Assembly (NCBI RefSeq): GCF_021554725.1 | Contig: NZ_JAIZDP010000005.1 | Location: forward strand, 1 to 64,000 | DNA: 64,000 bases | From: Sinomonas notoginsengisoli | GTDB taxonomy: Bacteria > Actinomycetota > Actinomycetes > Actinomycetales > Micrococcaceae | Direction of reading: 5' to 3' | Shown here: piece after piece, positions 27,657-38,263 of the stretch | Layout: the number at the start of each line of letters is the position of its first letter | Position numbering within the stretch: position 1 is the first letter of the stretch | Position numbers and translations under genes: made by a program | Notes under the pieces: generated by a model | Databases searched by the model: none | Told to the model about the DNA's origin: nothing | What the model saw: the letters and a program-made list of their open reading frames with translations, nothing else

Positions 27657-29150
27657 GTGTCTGAGACCACCGCTGTCACCCCCGAGCGCGAGCAGGACCT
27701 GCTCGCCAAAGTCCCCACCGGCCTGCTGATCAATGGCGAGTGGCGCGAGGCCACCGGCGGCAAGAAGTTTGCGGTCGAGGATCCCGCGACCGGCAAAACG
27801 CTCCTTGAGATTGCCGATGGCACGAGCGAGGACGCTGTCGCGGCCCTCGATGCCGCCGCAGCAGCGCAGGCCTCGTGGGCCCGCTCCGCCCCGCGCGAGC
27901 GGGGCGAGATCCTGCGGCGTGCGTTCGACCTTGTGACCGAGCGGGCCGAGGACTTCGCGCTCCTCATGACCCTCGAGATGGGCAAGCCGCTCCCCGAGTC
28001 ACGCGGCGAGGTGACCTACGGCGCCGAATTCCTGCGCTGGTTCTCTGAGGAGGCAGTGCGCGACTACGGCCGCTACCTCACCACGCCCGAGGGCAAGAAC
28101 AAGATCCTGGTCCAGCGGAAGCCGGTGGGCCCATGCCTGCTCATCACCCCGTGGAACTTCCCGCTCGCGATGGCCACCCGCAAGATCGGCCCGGCGCTGG
28201 CCGCAGGCTGCACCATGATCGTGAAGCCGGCGAAGTTCACGCCGCTCACCACGCAGCTGTTCGCCTCAATCCTCGTGGAGGCTGGCGTGCCGGCCGGCGT
28301 CGTCAACGTTGTCTCCTCGTCGTCGGCGTCCAGCATCTCCGGCCCGATCATGAAGGACCACCGCCTGCGGAAGGTCTCGTTCACGGGCTCGACCCCCGTC
28401 GGCCGACGCCTCCTTGCAGACGCCTCCGAGAACGTGCTGCGCACATCGATGGAGCTCGGCGGAAATGCCCCGTTCATCGTGTTCGAGGACGCCGACCTCG
28501 ACAAGGCCGTTGCGGGTGCGATGGCCGCCAAGATGCGCAACATGGGCGAGGCCTGCACGGCAGCGAACCGCTTCCTCGTGCAGGAGTCGGTCGCCGAGGA
28601 GTTCACCTCCAAGTTCGCTGCCGCGATGGCAGAGCTCACCCCCGGCCGCGGTACCGAGGCCGAGTCGACGGTTGGCCCGCTCATCGACGGCGGGGCGCGC
28701 AAGGATGTCCATGCGCTGGTGACCGAGGCCGTCTCCTCCGGCGCACGCGTCGCGACCGGTGGTGCCCCGCTTGAGGGCGACGGCTACTTCTACGCTCCTA
28801 CCGTTCTGGCGGACGTCCCGAACGATGCAGAGATCCTCCGCAACGAGATCTTCGGTCCGGTCGCCCCGGTGACGACCTTCACCTCCGAGGAGGACGCCAT
28901 CCGCCTCGCCAACGCGACCGAGTACGGCCTCGCCTCATACCTGTACACCCGCGACTACGCGCGCATGTTTCGGGTGGCCGAGCAGATCGAGTACGGCATG
29001 GTCGGCTTCAATGCCGGAGTCATCTCGAACGCCGCCGCGCCCTTCGGCGGCGTCAAGCAGTCCGGCCTCGGCCGCGAGGGCGGCGCCGAGGGCATCGCGG
29101 AGTACACGACGGCGCAGTACATCGGCATCGCGGACCCGTATGCTGGCTGA
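27657..29150 (+). CDS. gabD: NAD(P)-dependent succinate-semialdehyde dehydrogenase family protein
   Basis: Aldehyde dehydrogenase superfamily enzyme predicted to oxidise succinate semialdehyde to succinate, linking GABA or polyamine breakdown to the TCA cycle. The 497-aa protein has the catalytic Glu266 in MELGGNAPF and nucleophile Cys300 in GEACTAANRF, plus the substrate-binding PWNFPLAM segment. The motif around the cysteine and the GLINGEW-like N-terminus fit SSADH, but related semialdehyde dehydrogenases cannot be excluded. GTG at 27657 has AAGGAG at good spacing. No GABA transaminase gene is adjacent. Confidence 0.9.
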   Translation: MSETTAVTPEREQDLLAKVPTGLLINGEWREATGGKKFAVEDPATGKTLLEIADGTSEDAVAALDAAAAAQASWARSAPRERGEILRRAFDLVTERAEDFALLMTLEMGKPLPESRGEVTYGAEFLRWFSEEAVRDYGRYLTTPEGKNKILVQRKPVGPCLLITPWNFPLAMATRKIGPALAAGCTMIVKPAKFTPLTTQLFASILVEAGVPAGVVNVVSSSSASSISGPIMKDHRLRKVSFTGSTPVGRRLLADASENVLRTSMELGGNAPFIVFEDADLDKAVAGAMAAKMRNMGEACTAANRFLVQESVAEEFTSKFAAAMAELTPGRGTEAESTVGPLIDGGARKDVHALVTEAVSSGARVATGGAPLEGDGYFYAPTVLADVPNDAEILRNEIFGPVAPVTTFTSEEDAIRLANATEYGLASYLYTRDYARMFRVAEQIEYGMVGFNAGVISNAAAPFGGVKQSGLGREGGAEGIAEYTTAQYIGIADPYAG

Positions 29151-29151
29151 C

Positions 29152-29166
29152 CCCTCGACGTGAGGG
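29152..29166. terminator. Small hairpin between convergent gabD and transglutaminase genes
   Basis: CCCTC (29152-29156) and GAGGG (29162-29166) form a 5-bp stem with a 5-base loop just after the gabD stop. Weak, but it is the only terminator-like structure in the 22-bp gap. Confidence 0.3.
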
Positions 29167-29172
29167 CACCAG

Positions 29173-31515
29173 CTAGTCCCTCTTCCGCCGCACCTGCCGC
29201 AGCGCACGCTTGACCGCCGTGTGCATCCTGACCCCCGCAGCCCTGGCTGCGGGGGCCAGGTGCGTCCGGGCACGGGTGAGCCAGGTGAAGGACGACGGCG
29301 GGAGCGCGGCGATGCGGGCCCGGTGGACGGGGCGCTGTGCGAGCCTTCCGGCCCGGTGCACCTCGGAGACGGCCACTCGCGCGGCGTCCTGGTCGGCCTC
29401 GTAACCGGGCCGCCCGAACTCCTGCCGTTCGTACGCGGTGGTGAGCGTGTCGAGCGCACGGTGCAGCCCGGCGTCGTCCTCGCTCCAGGAGCCTAGACGT
29501 TTCGCGTAGCTCCGCGGCGTGTCCGCGGGGCCGGGCGCGAGCCCGTGGTCGAGGCCCACCGCCTCGAGTTCTTCCCAGATGCCCTTGAGCCCACGTCTGA
29601 GCCGCCGGCGTCGTTGCGCGGTGCGGATGGCGGCGGGGAGGGCGACCACTACGGCGGCCATGACGACCGCGAGCGCGACGAGCAGCGCGGGGACCCACGG
29701 CGTGGACCCGCCCTCACCTGGGGCAGCCAATGGCGCCTGGCTCGGTGCGGGGGAGGCCTCTGTGCCATCAGGGCCGGCTCTGAGGCCATCGTTGAGGTTG
29801 TCGAGGTTGGTGCTCTCGCTGGGAGCGGTCGAGTCGGTGAAGGCGTAGGAGGGAAGGAACCCTCGGGACGGGGTGGGCTCGAAGGGGACCCATCCAAGCC
29901 CTTCAAAGTACAGTTCTGGCCACGCATGGGCGTCCCGCCCGTCGACCTGGTACTCGGGGAGCGCCTCGGCGGACGGAACCGAGACGGTCTGGCCCGTGGG
30001 GTGGCCGGGGGCGAATCCCACGGCGATCCTGCTCGGGATGCCCACCACGCGGGCCATCACCGCCATCGCGGCGGCGAAGTGGATGCAGTAGCCGGAACGC
30101 TTGGCGAGGAACGTGTCGAGGACGTCCATGCCGGTGCCGTCGTAGCCGTCCTCGACGGGCGTCTTCTCGGAGTACTTGAACGTGCGCAACCAGGTCTGGA
30201 TGGCGAGAGCCCGCGAGTACGAGGTCCGGGCTCCCCTGGTGACGTCCTCGGCAGCGGTCCGGACGCGCTGCGGGACGCCGCGCGGTACCTGCGCGGCGAT
30301 CAGGTCGATCCCGCGGGGCGCGGTGACGGCGGCGCTGAGCGCGGCGGGGGTCAGCTGGGGCATCACGGAACGGACAATGTAGAGCTGATTCTGGCTTGAT
30401 GCCGGCTCGCCCTTGACGCTCAGGTCGCTGGGGTCCCAGCCGAAGGCCCCGCGGACGCCGTCGAACGAGGTCGGCGCATAGGGCGCAGGCAGGTAGGGGC
30501 TGGTAAACCCGCCGGTCATGATCACCGTGGTGCTCGTAGCAACGGGTGCGGTCACCCGGATTCCAGCGGCGATCCGCGAAAGGGGCCGTTCGAGCTGGTC
30601 GTCGCGGTTCTCGGGGCCCCAGGTGCCTCCGTTGAAGTCCTCCACTGTGACCGTGCGCAGGTACACGGGGGCTTTCGAATCGGTGGCGTACTTGAGGACA
30701 CCGAGCGCGTCCGAGCTGCGCAGGTCGCTTCCGAGGCTGATGAGAGGGTTGAGGCCCACGTTCTGCCCGAGGCTCTGGAGGCGGGATCCCTCGGGGAAGG
30801 TGCCGCGGTCGAACCCGGGGATCATCTGGGGGAGCACGAGGGCTCCGGCGACGATGCCGGCGACGAGGACGGCGAGCCTGCCGGGCGAAAGCGCGGCTGC
30901 TGTGTGCTCGGTCGAGTGATCGGCGTCGGCGGTCCCCGCGGTTGCCAAGAGGCCCAGGTAACCGACCGCTGCGGCAGCGAACCCGACCACGCCAACGCTC
31001 TCCGGCTTGAGGACCGCAGGGACCACGAGGACGGCGAGGACTGCAACCCCGGACACGGCGGGCATCCGGCAGGAGAGCGCGATGGTCTCGGTGATGAGCC
31101 CGATGAGTCCGACGGCGCCTGCCGTGAGGGCTACGATGCCGACGTTCGGTGACGCCGGGACGGCGTCGAAGGCCACGGTGTGCCAGGCCTGGTCGAGCGC
31201 CTCGTGCGCGGACTCGAGGGTCCCACCGGTCGGGACGATGCCGAGGAAGCTCGCGTCGCGGAAGAACATCGAGTCCATGGCCAACGTCCATGCGGCGAGT
31301 CCGGCAACGGCGGTCAGGACGGGATGCAGGCCGAGGGCCCGGGACAACGCGGTGCCGGCCAGTGCCGCGCAGGTGACCGCCAGGACGGGATACAGCCAGC
31401 CCCAGCCGCGCAGTACGCCGCCGTAGGCGATCGACCCTCCGCCCACAGCAATCGCGAGGAACACCTCCGCGGGGACGTGGCGCCATGTGAAGCGCCTACG
31501 TCGCGGGGCCTTCAT
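29173..31515 (-). CDS. Membrane transglutaminase-like protein (DUF3488/TgpA-type)
   Basis: The 780-aa protein has about seven N-terminal transmembrane segments, then an extracytoplasmic transglutaminase-like domain with catalytic Cys477 (RSGYCIHFAAA) and His530 (DAHAWPELYFEGLGW); the third position reads FEPTP. One more transmembrane segment near 645 and a cytoplasmic DUF4129-like C-terminus follow. Such proteins cluster with MoxR ATPases and DUF58 proteins, as here, and are thought to process envelope proteins; the substrate is unknown. The ATG at 31515 overlaps the DUF58 stop (ATGA) and has GGAGAGGAG upstream. Confidence 0.92.
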   Translation of the reverse strand: MKAPRRRRFTWRHVPAEVFLAIAVGGGSIAYGGVLRGWGWLYPVLAVTCAALAGTALSRALGLHPVLTAVAGLAAWTLAMDSMFFRDASFLGIVPTGGTLESAHEALDQAWHTVAFDAVPASPNVGIVALTAGAVGLIGLITETIALSCRMPAVSGVAVLAVLVVPAVLKPESVGVVGFAAAAVGYLGLLATAGTADADHSTEHTAAALSPGRLAVLVAGIVAGALVLPQMIPGFDRGTFPEGSRLQSLGQNVGLNPLISLGSDLRSSDALGVLKYATDSKAPVYLRTVTVEDFNGGTWGPENRDDQLERPLSRIAAGIRVTAPVATSTTVIMTGGFTSPYLPAPYAPTSFDGVRGAFGWDPSDLSVKGEPASSQNQLYIVRSVMPQLTPAALSAAVTAPRGIDLIAAQVPRGVPQRVRTAAEDVTRGARTSYSRALAIQTWLRTFKYSEKTPVEDGYDGTGMDVLDTFLAKRSGYCIHFAAAMAVMARVVGIPSRIAVGFAPGHPTGQTVSVPSAEALPEYQVDGRDAHAWPELYFEGLGWVPFEPTPSRGFLPSYAFTDSTAPSESTNLDNLNDGLRAGPDGTEASPAPSQAPLAAPGEGGSTPWVPALLVALAVVMAAVVVALPAAIRTAQRRRRLRRGLKGIWEELEAVGLDHGLAPGPADTPRSYAKRLGSWSEDDAGLHRALDTLTTAYERQEFGRPGYEADQDAARVAVSEVHRAGRLAQRPVHRARIAALPPSSFTWLTRARTHLAPAARAAGVRMHTAVKRALRQVRRKRD

Positions 31516-32885
31516 GCCGAACTCCTCTCCTCGCCGCCACCATCGCGCCTGCCTTCGTACGCGGGGCTCTGGCCAGTGCCCGGGCCGGCCGTCGCCGCGG
31601 TCAGAGCCGTCCACACCCGGGCAACAGAGGAGCGGGGCGTCGCCTCGATGGCGAGCCACCCGGAGTCCCGGAGCGCCTCGACCGCCTCCCGGGAGGATCC
31701 GGCGCGGGGAGTGACGATAATGGCGAGTGCGCGCTCAGCGAAGCTCGCAGCCGTTGCGAGCTGACGGGCGTCCTCGCGGGTGGTGCGCCCGAGGACGGCG
31801 ACGATCGGCCCCCGGTGCCTGTGGCCCTCAAGCCGGTCCAAGAGCCGGTCGCTGAAGCCCTCGGTGCCTCCTGAGCCCTCGAGCGGTGCGATCGCGGCCA
31901 GTCCCTCGGCAACCATGGCGAGCCCGTCGCGGCCCGAGTAGTCGGGCGCGTCCGGCTCGGGCGCGGAGGCCGAGTGGGCGAGGGCCAGCCCGCCCGCGGG
32001 TTCGAGGAGCCGGAGCGCATAGCCGCGTTCGGAGAGGTGCGCGGCGATGGACATGACCGCTGTCACTGCCCATTCGAACGTGGGCGTGTCCGGCCCCCCG
32101 GAGTCGTTGTGCCCGGCCTGGGAAAAGGCCGGGCGGCGGAGATCCACGACGAGGGTCGCCTCGGGGGACACCGCGGACTCCTCCTGCCGGACCATGAGCT
32201 CGCCATGGCGTGCCGTTGCGGCCCAGTGGACCCGGCGCATGGGGTCGCCGTGGCGGTACTCGCGGGTCATGACGTCGTCGTCGCTCGGCATCGACTGGAT
32301 GCGGGCGGCCACTGCGCCCTCTGCGCCGCGCACGCCCGACAGCACGGACGCCGCGAGCGGCACTGCCGCGGGGGTGACGGTGAGGCGAGTCGAGGAGCCG
32401 ATGCGGCTGTGGCGCTCGGCGAGCCCGAAGGGGTCGGTGTGCCTTGCCTCCACTGGCCCGAGGGAGAACACGCCGCGCCGTGGGCATCCGAGCTCGTACC
32501 GGTAGTTGCTCGAACCGTCCCGGGAGATCGACCGGCCGGGGTAGACGAAGGCTGGGCCGGTCCCGAGCGAAGCGGGCAGTTGCTCGGCCATCGACATCCG
32601 CCCAGACAGGATCCCGCTGTGAGCAAGGCTCAGCGCAACCTCTGTGAGCTGCCCGGCTTCCACGACCTCGGGGCGTGGCTCGCGCCGTACGCTCATCGAC
32701 GGCCGGATGAGGAGGTTGGAGACGAGCGCGGCTGCCGGAATAAGTGCAAGGAACACGGCGAGGTGGAGGAGATCCCGGCGACCCATGACTTGGGCGGACA
32801 CGAGGACCATCGCGGCCGCGGCTGCAAAACCCCAACCACGCGGTGTCAGCGTGCCCCGCCAATCGGCCCGGGCGCCCCGGCCCAT
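31512..32885 (-). CDS. DUF58 domain-containing protein
   Basis: The 457-aa protein has two closely spaced hydrophobic segments near residues 18-55 and then the DUF58 region, whose hallmark is YRHGDPMRRVHWAATARHGELMVRQ. The DUF58 core resembles a von Willebrand A fold and is a presumed client or partner of MoxR AAA+ ATPases. It sits in the middle of a three-gene minus-strand operon: 9 nt after MoxR and overlapping the transglutaminase start by 4 nt. Role: probably assembly or activation of a membrane complex (inference from the conserved trio). Confidence 0.93.
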   Translation of the reverse strand: MGRGARADWRGTLTPRGWGFAAAAAMVLVSAQVMGRRDLLHLAVFLALIPAAALVSNLLIRPSMSVRREPRPEVVEAGQLTEVALSLAHSGILSGRMSMAEQLPASLGTGPAFVYPGRSISRDGSSNYRYELGCPRRGVFSLGPVEARHTDPFGLAERHSRIGSSTRLTVTPAAVPLAASVLSGVRGAEGAVAARIQSMPSDDDVMTREYRHGDPMRRVHWAATARHGELMVRQEESAVSPEATLVVDLRRPAFSQAGHNDSGGPDTPTFEWAVTAVMSIAAHLSERGYALRLLEPAGGLALAHSASAPEPDAPDYSGRDGLAMVAEGLAAIAPLEGSGGTEGFSDRLLDRLEGHRHRGPIVAVLGRTTREDARQLATAASFAERALAIIVTPRAGSSREAVEALRDSGWLAIEATPRSSVARVWTALTAATAGPGTGQSPAYEGRRDGGGEERSSA

Positions 32886-32894
32886 CCTGTGCCC

Positions 32895-33953
32895 CTACCC
32901 CCGCCGGCGGACCGACGCGTGGCCCGAGGCCGGGATCGGCACGGAGTCCACGAGAGCGTTCAGGACGGATGCGGACGTGAGGCCGCTGCTGGCAGCCCTT
33001 CGCTCGAGCACGAGGCGGTGCGTCAGGACTGCCGGAGCCATCGCGGCGACGTCGTCCGGGAGCGCGAAGTCCCGGCCGGAGAGGGCAGCGTGGGACTTGG
33101 CGGCGCGGAGCAGCTGGAGGACCGCGCGCGGGCTTGCCCCGAGGCGGAGGCGTTCGCTGGTCCGCGTCGCCCTGCCGAGGGCCACGGTGTACTCCTTGAC
33201 CGGCGTGGAGACGAAGACATCCTTGACGGTGGCCGCCATGGAGCGGATCTCCTCGGCATCGACCACGGGCTCGACTCTGAGCAGCGGTGAGTCGGACTGG
33301 TGGTCCTCGAGCATTTCGGCCTCGGCTGCCGCGTCTGGGTAGCCCATCGAGATCCGGGCCATGAACCGATCCCGCTGGGCCTCCGGCAGGGGATAGGTGC
33401 CCTCCATCTCGATCGGATTCTGGGTTGCCACGATCATGAACGGCTCACCGAGGGTGTAGGACGTACCGTCCACCGTGACCTGGTGCTCCTCCATGCACTC
33501 GAGCAGCGCCGACTGGGTCTTGGCCGAGGCGCGGTTGATCTCGTCCCCGATCACAATGTTGGCGAAGACGGCGCCGGGGCGGAACTCGAACTGACGGGTG
33601 GCCTGGTTGTAGATGGACACTCCTGTGACGTCGCTCGGAAGTAGATCCGGAGTGAACTGGATTCGGCTCACGGAGCAGTCGATGGACCGCGCGAGCGTCT
33701 TGGCGAGCATTGTCTTTCCCACGCCCGGGACGTCTTCGACCAGGAGGTGGCCCTGCGCCAGCAGTACTGTCAGGGCAAGGCGCGCCGCCTCCGCCTGGCC
33801 ATCCACCACCCCGCCGATCGAGGCGAGGATCCGCTCGCACGTGGCCTTGAAGCGCGCCGCCTCCATGGGCTCGGCGCGCTCGCGGCCGTCCAGCGCGCGC
33901 AAGGGGCCGATGGATGCCTGAATCCGGTTGGCACTCGTGTCATGACCATCCAT
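32895..33953 (-). CDS. MoxR-family AAA+ ATPase
   Basis: Chaperone-like ATPase of the MoxR type, 352 aa. Walker A is VPGVGKT at 75-81, Walker B VIGDEINRAS with Asp137/Glu138, followed by the sensor-1 segment ATQNPIEMEGTYPLPEAQRDRF typical of MoxR. It heads the operon with DUF58 and transglutaminase. ATG at 33953 has GGAGGGAA upstream. It is divergent from tatD with an 85-bp intergenic space. Confidence 0.95.
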   Translation of the reverse strand: MDGHDTSANRIQASIGPLRALDGRERAEPMEAARFKATCERILASIGGVVDGQAEAARLALTVLLAQGHLLVEDVPGVGKTMLAKTLARSIDCSVSRIQFTPDLLPSDVTGVSIYNQATRQFEFRPGAVFANIVIGDEINRASAKTQSALLECMEEHQVTVDGTSYTLGEPFMIVATQNPIEMEGTYPLPEAQRDRFMARISMGYPDAAAEAEMLEDHQSDSPLLRVEPVVDAEEIRSMAATVKDVFVSTPVKEYTVALGRATRTSERLRLGASPRAVLQLLRAAKSHAALSGRDFALPDDVAAMAPAVLTHRLVLERRAASSGLTSASVLNALVDSVPIPASGHASVRRRG

Positions 33954-34025
33954 GTGTTCCCTCCGACTGGCGGAATGTGCCCTGCGTCACGCCCTAGCTC
34001 AACGTTACCCGCAGCGGTCGTTTTA

Positions 34026-34031
34026 TACAGT
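34026..34031 (+). promoter_or_regulatory. tatD -10 element (TACAGT)
   Basis: TACAGT is followed by GGAGGCC and the ATG at 34039, a 7-base spacing. The GGAGG is too close to the ATG for a normal ribosome-binding site, so the transcript is probably leaderless. Confidence 0.5.
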
Positions 34032-34038
34032 GGAGGCC

Positions 34039-34992
34039 ATGTGCTCCGCCCATCCTCCCGCTGCCTACCGCTGGACCGACGAGGCCGCAGATGCCCCCGG
34101 CGGCGAGGACTCCGCGTCCTCCGGACGCCGCGCCGCCACAGACGAGTCGGGGCGCAGGCGGCGGCTCGAGTACCCACCGGCGCCCGAGCCGCTGCCGGTT
34201 CCCGTGGTGGACAACCACACGCATCTGAACTTCCGTGACGGATTGGTCGAGGTCAGCGTGAAGGACGCGCTCGACGCCGCCACCGCCGTGGGCGTGGACC
34301 GCGCCGTCCAGGTGGGCTGCGACCTTCCGTCCTCGCGCTTCACAGTCGAGGCCCTCGGCGCCGATGCCCGGCTGCTCGGCGCCGTCGCCCTCCACCCCAA
34401 CGACGCCCCGCGGTACGCCGCCCGCGGCGAGCTCGAGGCTGCGTACGCGGAGATCGAGCAGCTCGCCGGCCATCCTCGCGTCCGCGCGATCGGAGAGACG
34501 GGACTCGACTACTTCCGCTCGAAGGGCGATGCCCTCGCCGTCCAGCATGAGTCCTTCCGCTGGCACATCGATCTGGCGAAGCGGCTCGGCAAGACACTGC
34601 AGATCCACGATCGTGACGCGCATGACGACGTGGTGCGGATCCTCGCCGAGGAAGGTGCTCCCGAGCGGGTGGTGTTCCACTGCTTCTCAGGAGACGAGGA
34701 CCTCGCGAGGACGTGCAATGAGCACGGGTGGTTCATGTCCTTCGCGGGCACATTCACGTTCAAGAATGCGGACAGCCTCCGCCGGGCGATCGCCTTCGCC
34801 GAGCCATCGCGGATTCTCGTGGAGACGGACTCGCCGTTCCTCACCCCGCACCCGTACCGAGGGCGGCCCAATGCGAGCTACATGGTCCCCTACACTGTCC
34901 GTTCCATGGCAGAGGTCCTCGACGCGGACCTCGCCGAGCTCTGCACGCGTCTCTCGGCGAACACCGAGGAGGCGTACGGCTCGTGGGACTGA
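34039..34992 (+). CDS. tatD: TatD-family hydrolase (metal-dependent DNase)
   Basis: Metal-dependent amidohydrolase-fold nuclease; TatD has 3'-5' exonuclease activity in E. coli and a proposed role in DNA repair. The 317-aa protein has the metal motif DNHTHL (His60, His62), GETGLDYFR, an internal IHDRDA in the usual His position, and the C-terminal VETDSPFLTPHPYRG. An N-terminal extension of about 50 residues is charged and low complexity. It lies upstream of rpfB and rsmA, as in mycobacteria (Rv1008-Rv1010); metG, usually between rsmI and tatD, is absent here. Confidence 0.95.
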   Translation: MCSAHPPAAYRWTDEAADAPGGEDSASSGRRAATDESGRRRRLEYPPAPEPLPVPVVDNHTHLNFRDGLVEVSVKDALDAATAVGVDRAVQVGCDLPSSRFTVEALGADARLLGAVALHPNDAPRYAARGELEAAYAEIEQLAGHPRVRAIGETGLDYFRSKGDALAVQHESFRWHIDLAKRLGKTLQIHDRDAHDDVVRILAEEGAPERVVFHCFSGDEDLARTCNEHGWFMSFAGTFTFKNADSLRRAIAFAEPSRILVETDSPFLTPHPYRGRPNASYMVPYTVRSMAEVLDADLAELCTRLSANTEEAYGSWD

Positions 34993-35032
34993 GCCGGGGG
35001 GCCGCTGGCGCTGTAGTCGTTCCGTGACCTGA

Positions 35033-35062
35033 TTGGCCGCCGAGTAACGCTTCTATTACAGT
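35033..35062 (+). promoter_or_regulatory. Putative rpf promoter (TTGGCC-N18-TACAGT)
   Basis: TTGGCC at 35033-35038 and TACAGT at 35057-35062 are 18 bases apart. TACAGT ends 8 bases before the GTG at 35071, which fits a leaderless start there; a downstream GTG (35116) would instead give a 45-nt leader. Confidence 0.5.
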
Positions 35063-35064
35063 GA

Positions 35065-36273
<1,209 letters not shown>

Positions 36274-36302
36274 GAGGCCGGTCGCGGGAGCCGGGGCGAC
36301 GG

Positions 36303-36308
36303 TAGGAT
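36303..36308 (+). promoter_or_regulatory. rsmA -10 element (TAGGAT)
   Basis: TAGGAT is followed by 6 bases and the GTG at 36315; no Shine-Dalgarno. Confidence 0.5.
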
Positions 36309-36314
36309 GCTCGG

Positions 36315-37208
36315 GTGACTGAAGCCCGCGAATCCCGCCCGCTCCTCGGCGCCGCAGAGATCCGCGCACTGGCGGGCGAGCTCGGCATCAGGCCCACCAA
36401 GACGCTCGGCCAGAACTTCGTGATCGACGGCAACACCATCCGCCGCATCGTGGCCGCAGCCAGGCTCGATCCGGCCGAGACGGTCCTCGAAGTCGGCCCA
36501 GGCCTCGGTTCTCTCACGCTGGGGCTCCTCGACGCCGCCGCACGGGTGGTCGCGGTGGAGATTGACCCCGTCCTGGCCGGCAGGCTCCCCGCCACCGTCG
36601 CCCGGTGGCGACCGGACGCCGTCGGCCGTTTCGACCTCGTCCTCTCCGACGCGCTCAAGGTCGCCGAGCTGCCGCGGGAGCCGACCGCGATCGTAGCGAA
36701 CCTCCCGTACAACGTGGCCGTGCCCGTGGTGCTCCATCTCCTCGAGCACTTCCCGAGCCTGCGACACGGGCTCGTCATGGTCCAGGACGAGGTTGCCGAC
36801 CGCCTTGCGGCCAAGCCGGGCTCCAAGGTGTACGGCGTGCCCAGCGTCAAGGCCGCGTGGTACGGGACCATGCGCAAGGCCGGCGTGATCGGCATGAACG
36901 TCTTCTGGCCCGCGCCCAAGATCCACTCCGGCCTGGTGGGCTTCACGCGCACCGACGCGCCGGCCACGAGCGCGAGCCGGGCGGAGGTCTTCGGCGTCAT
37001 CGACGCCGCCTTCTCCCAGCGCCGCAAGACGCTGCGGGCAGCCCTCTCGGGATGGGCGGGCTCGGGCGCCGAAGCCGAGCGCATGCTGCGGGCGGCCGGC
37101 GTGGACCCGCAGGCGAGGGGAGAGGTGTTGGCCATCACCGAGTTCGCCCGCATAGCAGAACAGAAGCGTGCGGCCACTGGATCTGCCGAGGCAGGGGCGG
37201 TCCGATAG
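36315..37208 (+). CDS. rsmA: 16S rRNA (adenine(1518)-N6/adenine(1519)-N6)-dimethyltransferase
   Basis: KsgA: dimethylates two adjacent adenines in the 3' hairpin of 16S rRNA late in small-subunit assembly. The 297-aa protein has the KTLGQNF N-terminal motif, SAM motif [12 protein letters not shown] (58-68), VEIDP and the catalytic NLPYNV at 129-134. Start GTG 36315 is preceded by TAGGAT at 6 bases. The gene ends 10 nt before ispE; its stop TAG forms part of the putative ispE -10 element. Confidence 0.97.
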   Translation: MTEARESRPLLGAAEIRALAGELGIRPTKTLGQNFVIDGNTIRRIVAAARLDPAETVLEVGPGLGSLTLGLLDAAARVVAVEIDPVLAGRLPATVARWRPDAVGRFDLVLSDALKVAELPREPTAIVANLPYNVAVPVVLHLLEHFPSLRHGLVMVQDEVADRLAAKPGSKVYGVPSVKAAWYGTMRKAGVIGMNVFWPAPKIHSGLVGFTRTDAPATSASRAEVFGVIDAAFSQRRKTLRAALSGWAGSGAEAERMLRAAGVDPQARGEVLAITEFARIAEQKRAATGSAEAGAVR

Positions 37209-37211
37209 CGT
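37206..37211 (+). promoter_or_regulatory. ispE -10 element (TAGCGT) overlapping the rsmA stop codon
   Basis: TAGCGT begins with the rsmA stop codon (37206-37208) and ends 7 bases before the ispE ATG. The intervening GGAGGCC is identical to that before tatD. Confidence 0.45.
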
Positions 37212-37218
37212 GGAGGCC

Positions 37219-38184
37219 ATGCGCACTCCGACCGGCCGCGGTGGCCGTCACCGGTCCGTGAGGGTCAAGGCCCCAGGCAAGGTCAACGTCTCCCTCAAGG
37301 TCGGCCCGCTGCGGGCTGACGGCTACCACTCGGTGGCCAGCGTGTACCTGGCGGTCTCCCTCTTCGAGGAGGTCATCGCCACGAGCACCTCGGAGCCAGG
37401 GGTCACGGTGAGCCTCAGCCCTGAGAGCACCCTCGACCTTGACGACCTCGACATCCCCCTCGATGAGCGCAATCTCGCCGTGAGGGCCGCCATGCTCATG
37501 GCCGAGATGACCGAGAACCCGACCGGCGTCCACCTGAGGGTTACCAAGCGTGTTCCCGTGGCCGGCGGCATGGGCGGCGGATCCGCCGACGCCGCCGCGG
37601 CCCTCCTCGCATGCGATGCCCTGTGGGGCTCCGGCCTGTCCAAGGAGGAGCTCGCCCATGTCGCCGCAGAGCTGGGCGCCGACGTCCCCTTCGCGCTCCT
37701 GGGTGGGGCCGCCGTCGGGCTCGGCGTCGGCGACCAACTCTCGCCGGCCCTCGCGACAAGCCGATTCGACTGGGTGCTCGTCCCCGCCGAGTTCGGCCTC
37801 AGCACGCCCAGGGTCTTCGCCGAGCTGGACCGCCTGCGCGATGAGGAGGGCATCAGCGCGGCCGAGCCGAGCGGAGTCGAGCCCGCAATCCTCGCCGCCC
37901 TCCGCACAGGTGATGCCGGGGGGCTCTCCCACCTGCTCGTCAACGACCTCCAGCGCGCCGCGATTGGCCTCGCACCCCAGCTGCGCGACACGCTCGGCTG
38001 GGCCGACTCGAACGGGGCCCTCGCCTCGATCGTGTCCGGCTCCGGGCCCACCATCGCACTCCTCTCGCGCGACGCCGACGCTGCCGCGGACCTGGCCGCC
38101 GACCTCGCCCACCGCGGCGTCGAGGCGCTGGCAGTCCACGGTCCGGTGCCGGGCGCCCGGATCGTCAGCGACACCGTCCTCTGA
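37219..38184 (+). CDS. ispE: 4-(cytidine 5'-diphospho)-2-C-methyl-D-erythritol kinase
   Basis: GHMP kinase that phosphorylates CDP-methylerythritol in the MEP isoprenoid pathway, supplying polyprenyl carriers for envelope assembly. The 321-aa protein has the N-terminal catalytic-site segment APGKVNVSL (Lys21), the ATP loop PVAGGMGGGSADAAA (113-127) and a C-terminal GSGPTIALL glycine-rich motif. ATG at 37219 is chosen over an in-frame ATG at 37168 inside rsmA because the conserved region starts about 15 residues after 37219 and TAGCGT is 7 bases upstream. Confidence 0.96.
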   Translation: MRTPTGRGGRHRSVRVKAPGKVNVSLKVGPLRADGYHSVASVYLAVSLFEEVIATSTSEPGVTVSLSPESTLDLDDLDIPLDERNLAVRAAMLMAEMTENPTGVHLRVTKRVPVAGGMGGGSADAAAALLACDALWGSGLSKEELAHVAAELGADVPFALLGGAAVGLGVGDQLSPALATSRFDWVLVPAEFGLSTPRVFAELDRLRDEEGISAAEPSGVEPAILAALRTGDAGGLSHLLVNDLQRAAIGLAPQLRDTLGWADSNGALASIVSGSGPTIALLSRDADAAADLAADLAHRGVEALAVHGPVPGARIVSDTVL

Positions 38185-38263
38185 CCTCCCGGCCCCGCGC
38201 GGCGGTAGGCTTCTGACGTCCCTTTTCCTGGCCTGCGGGCCACTGCAGTGAGGATCCTGATCT

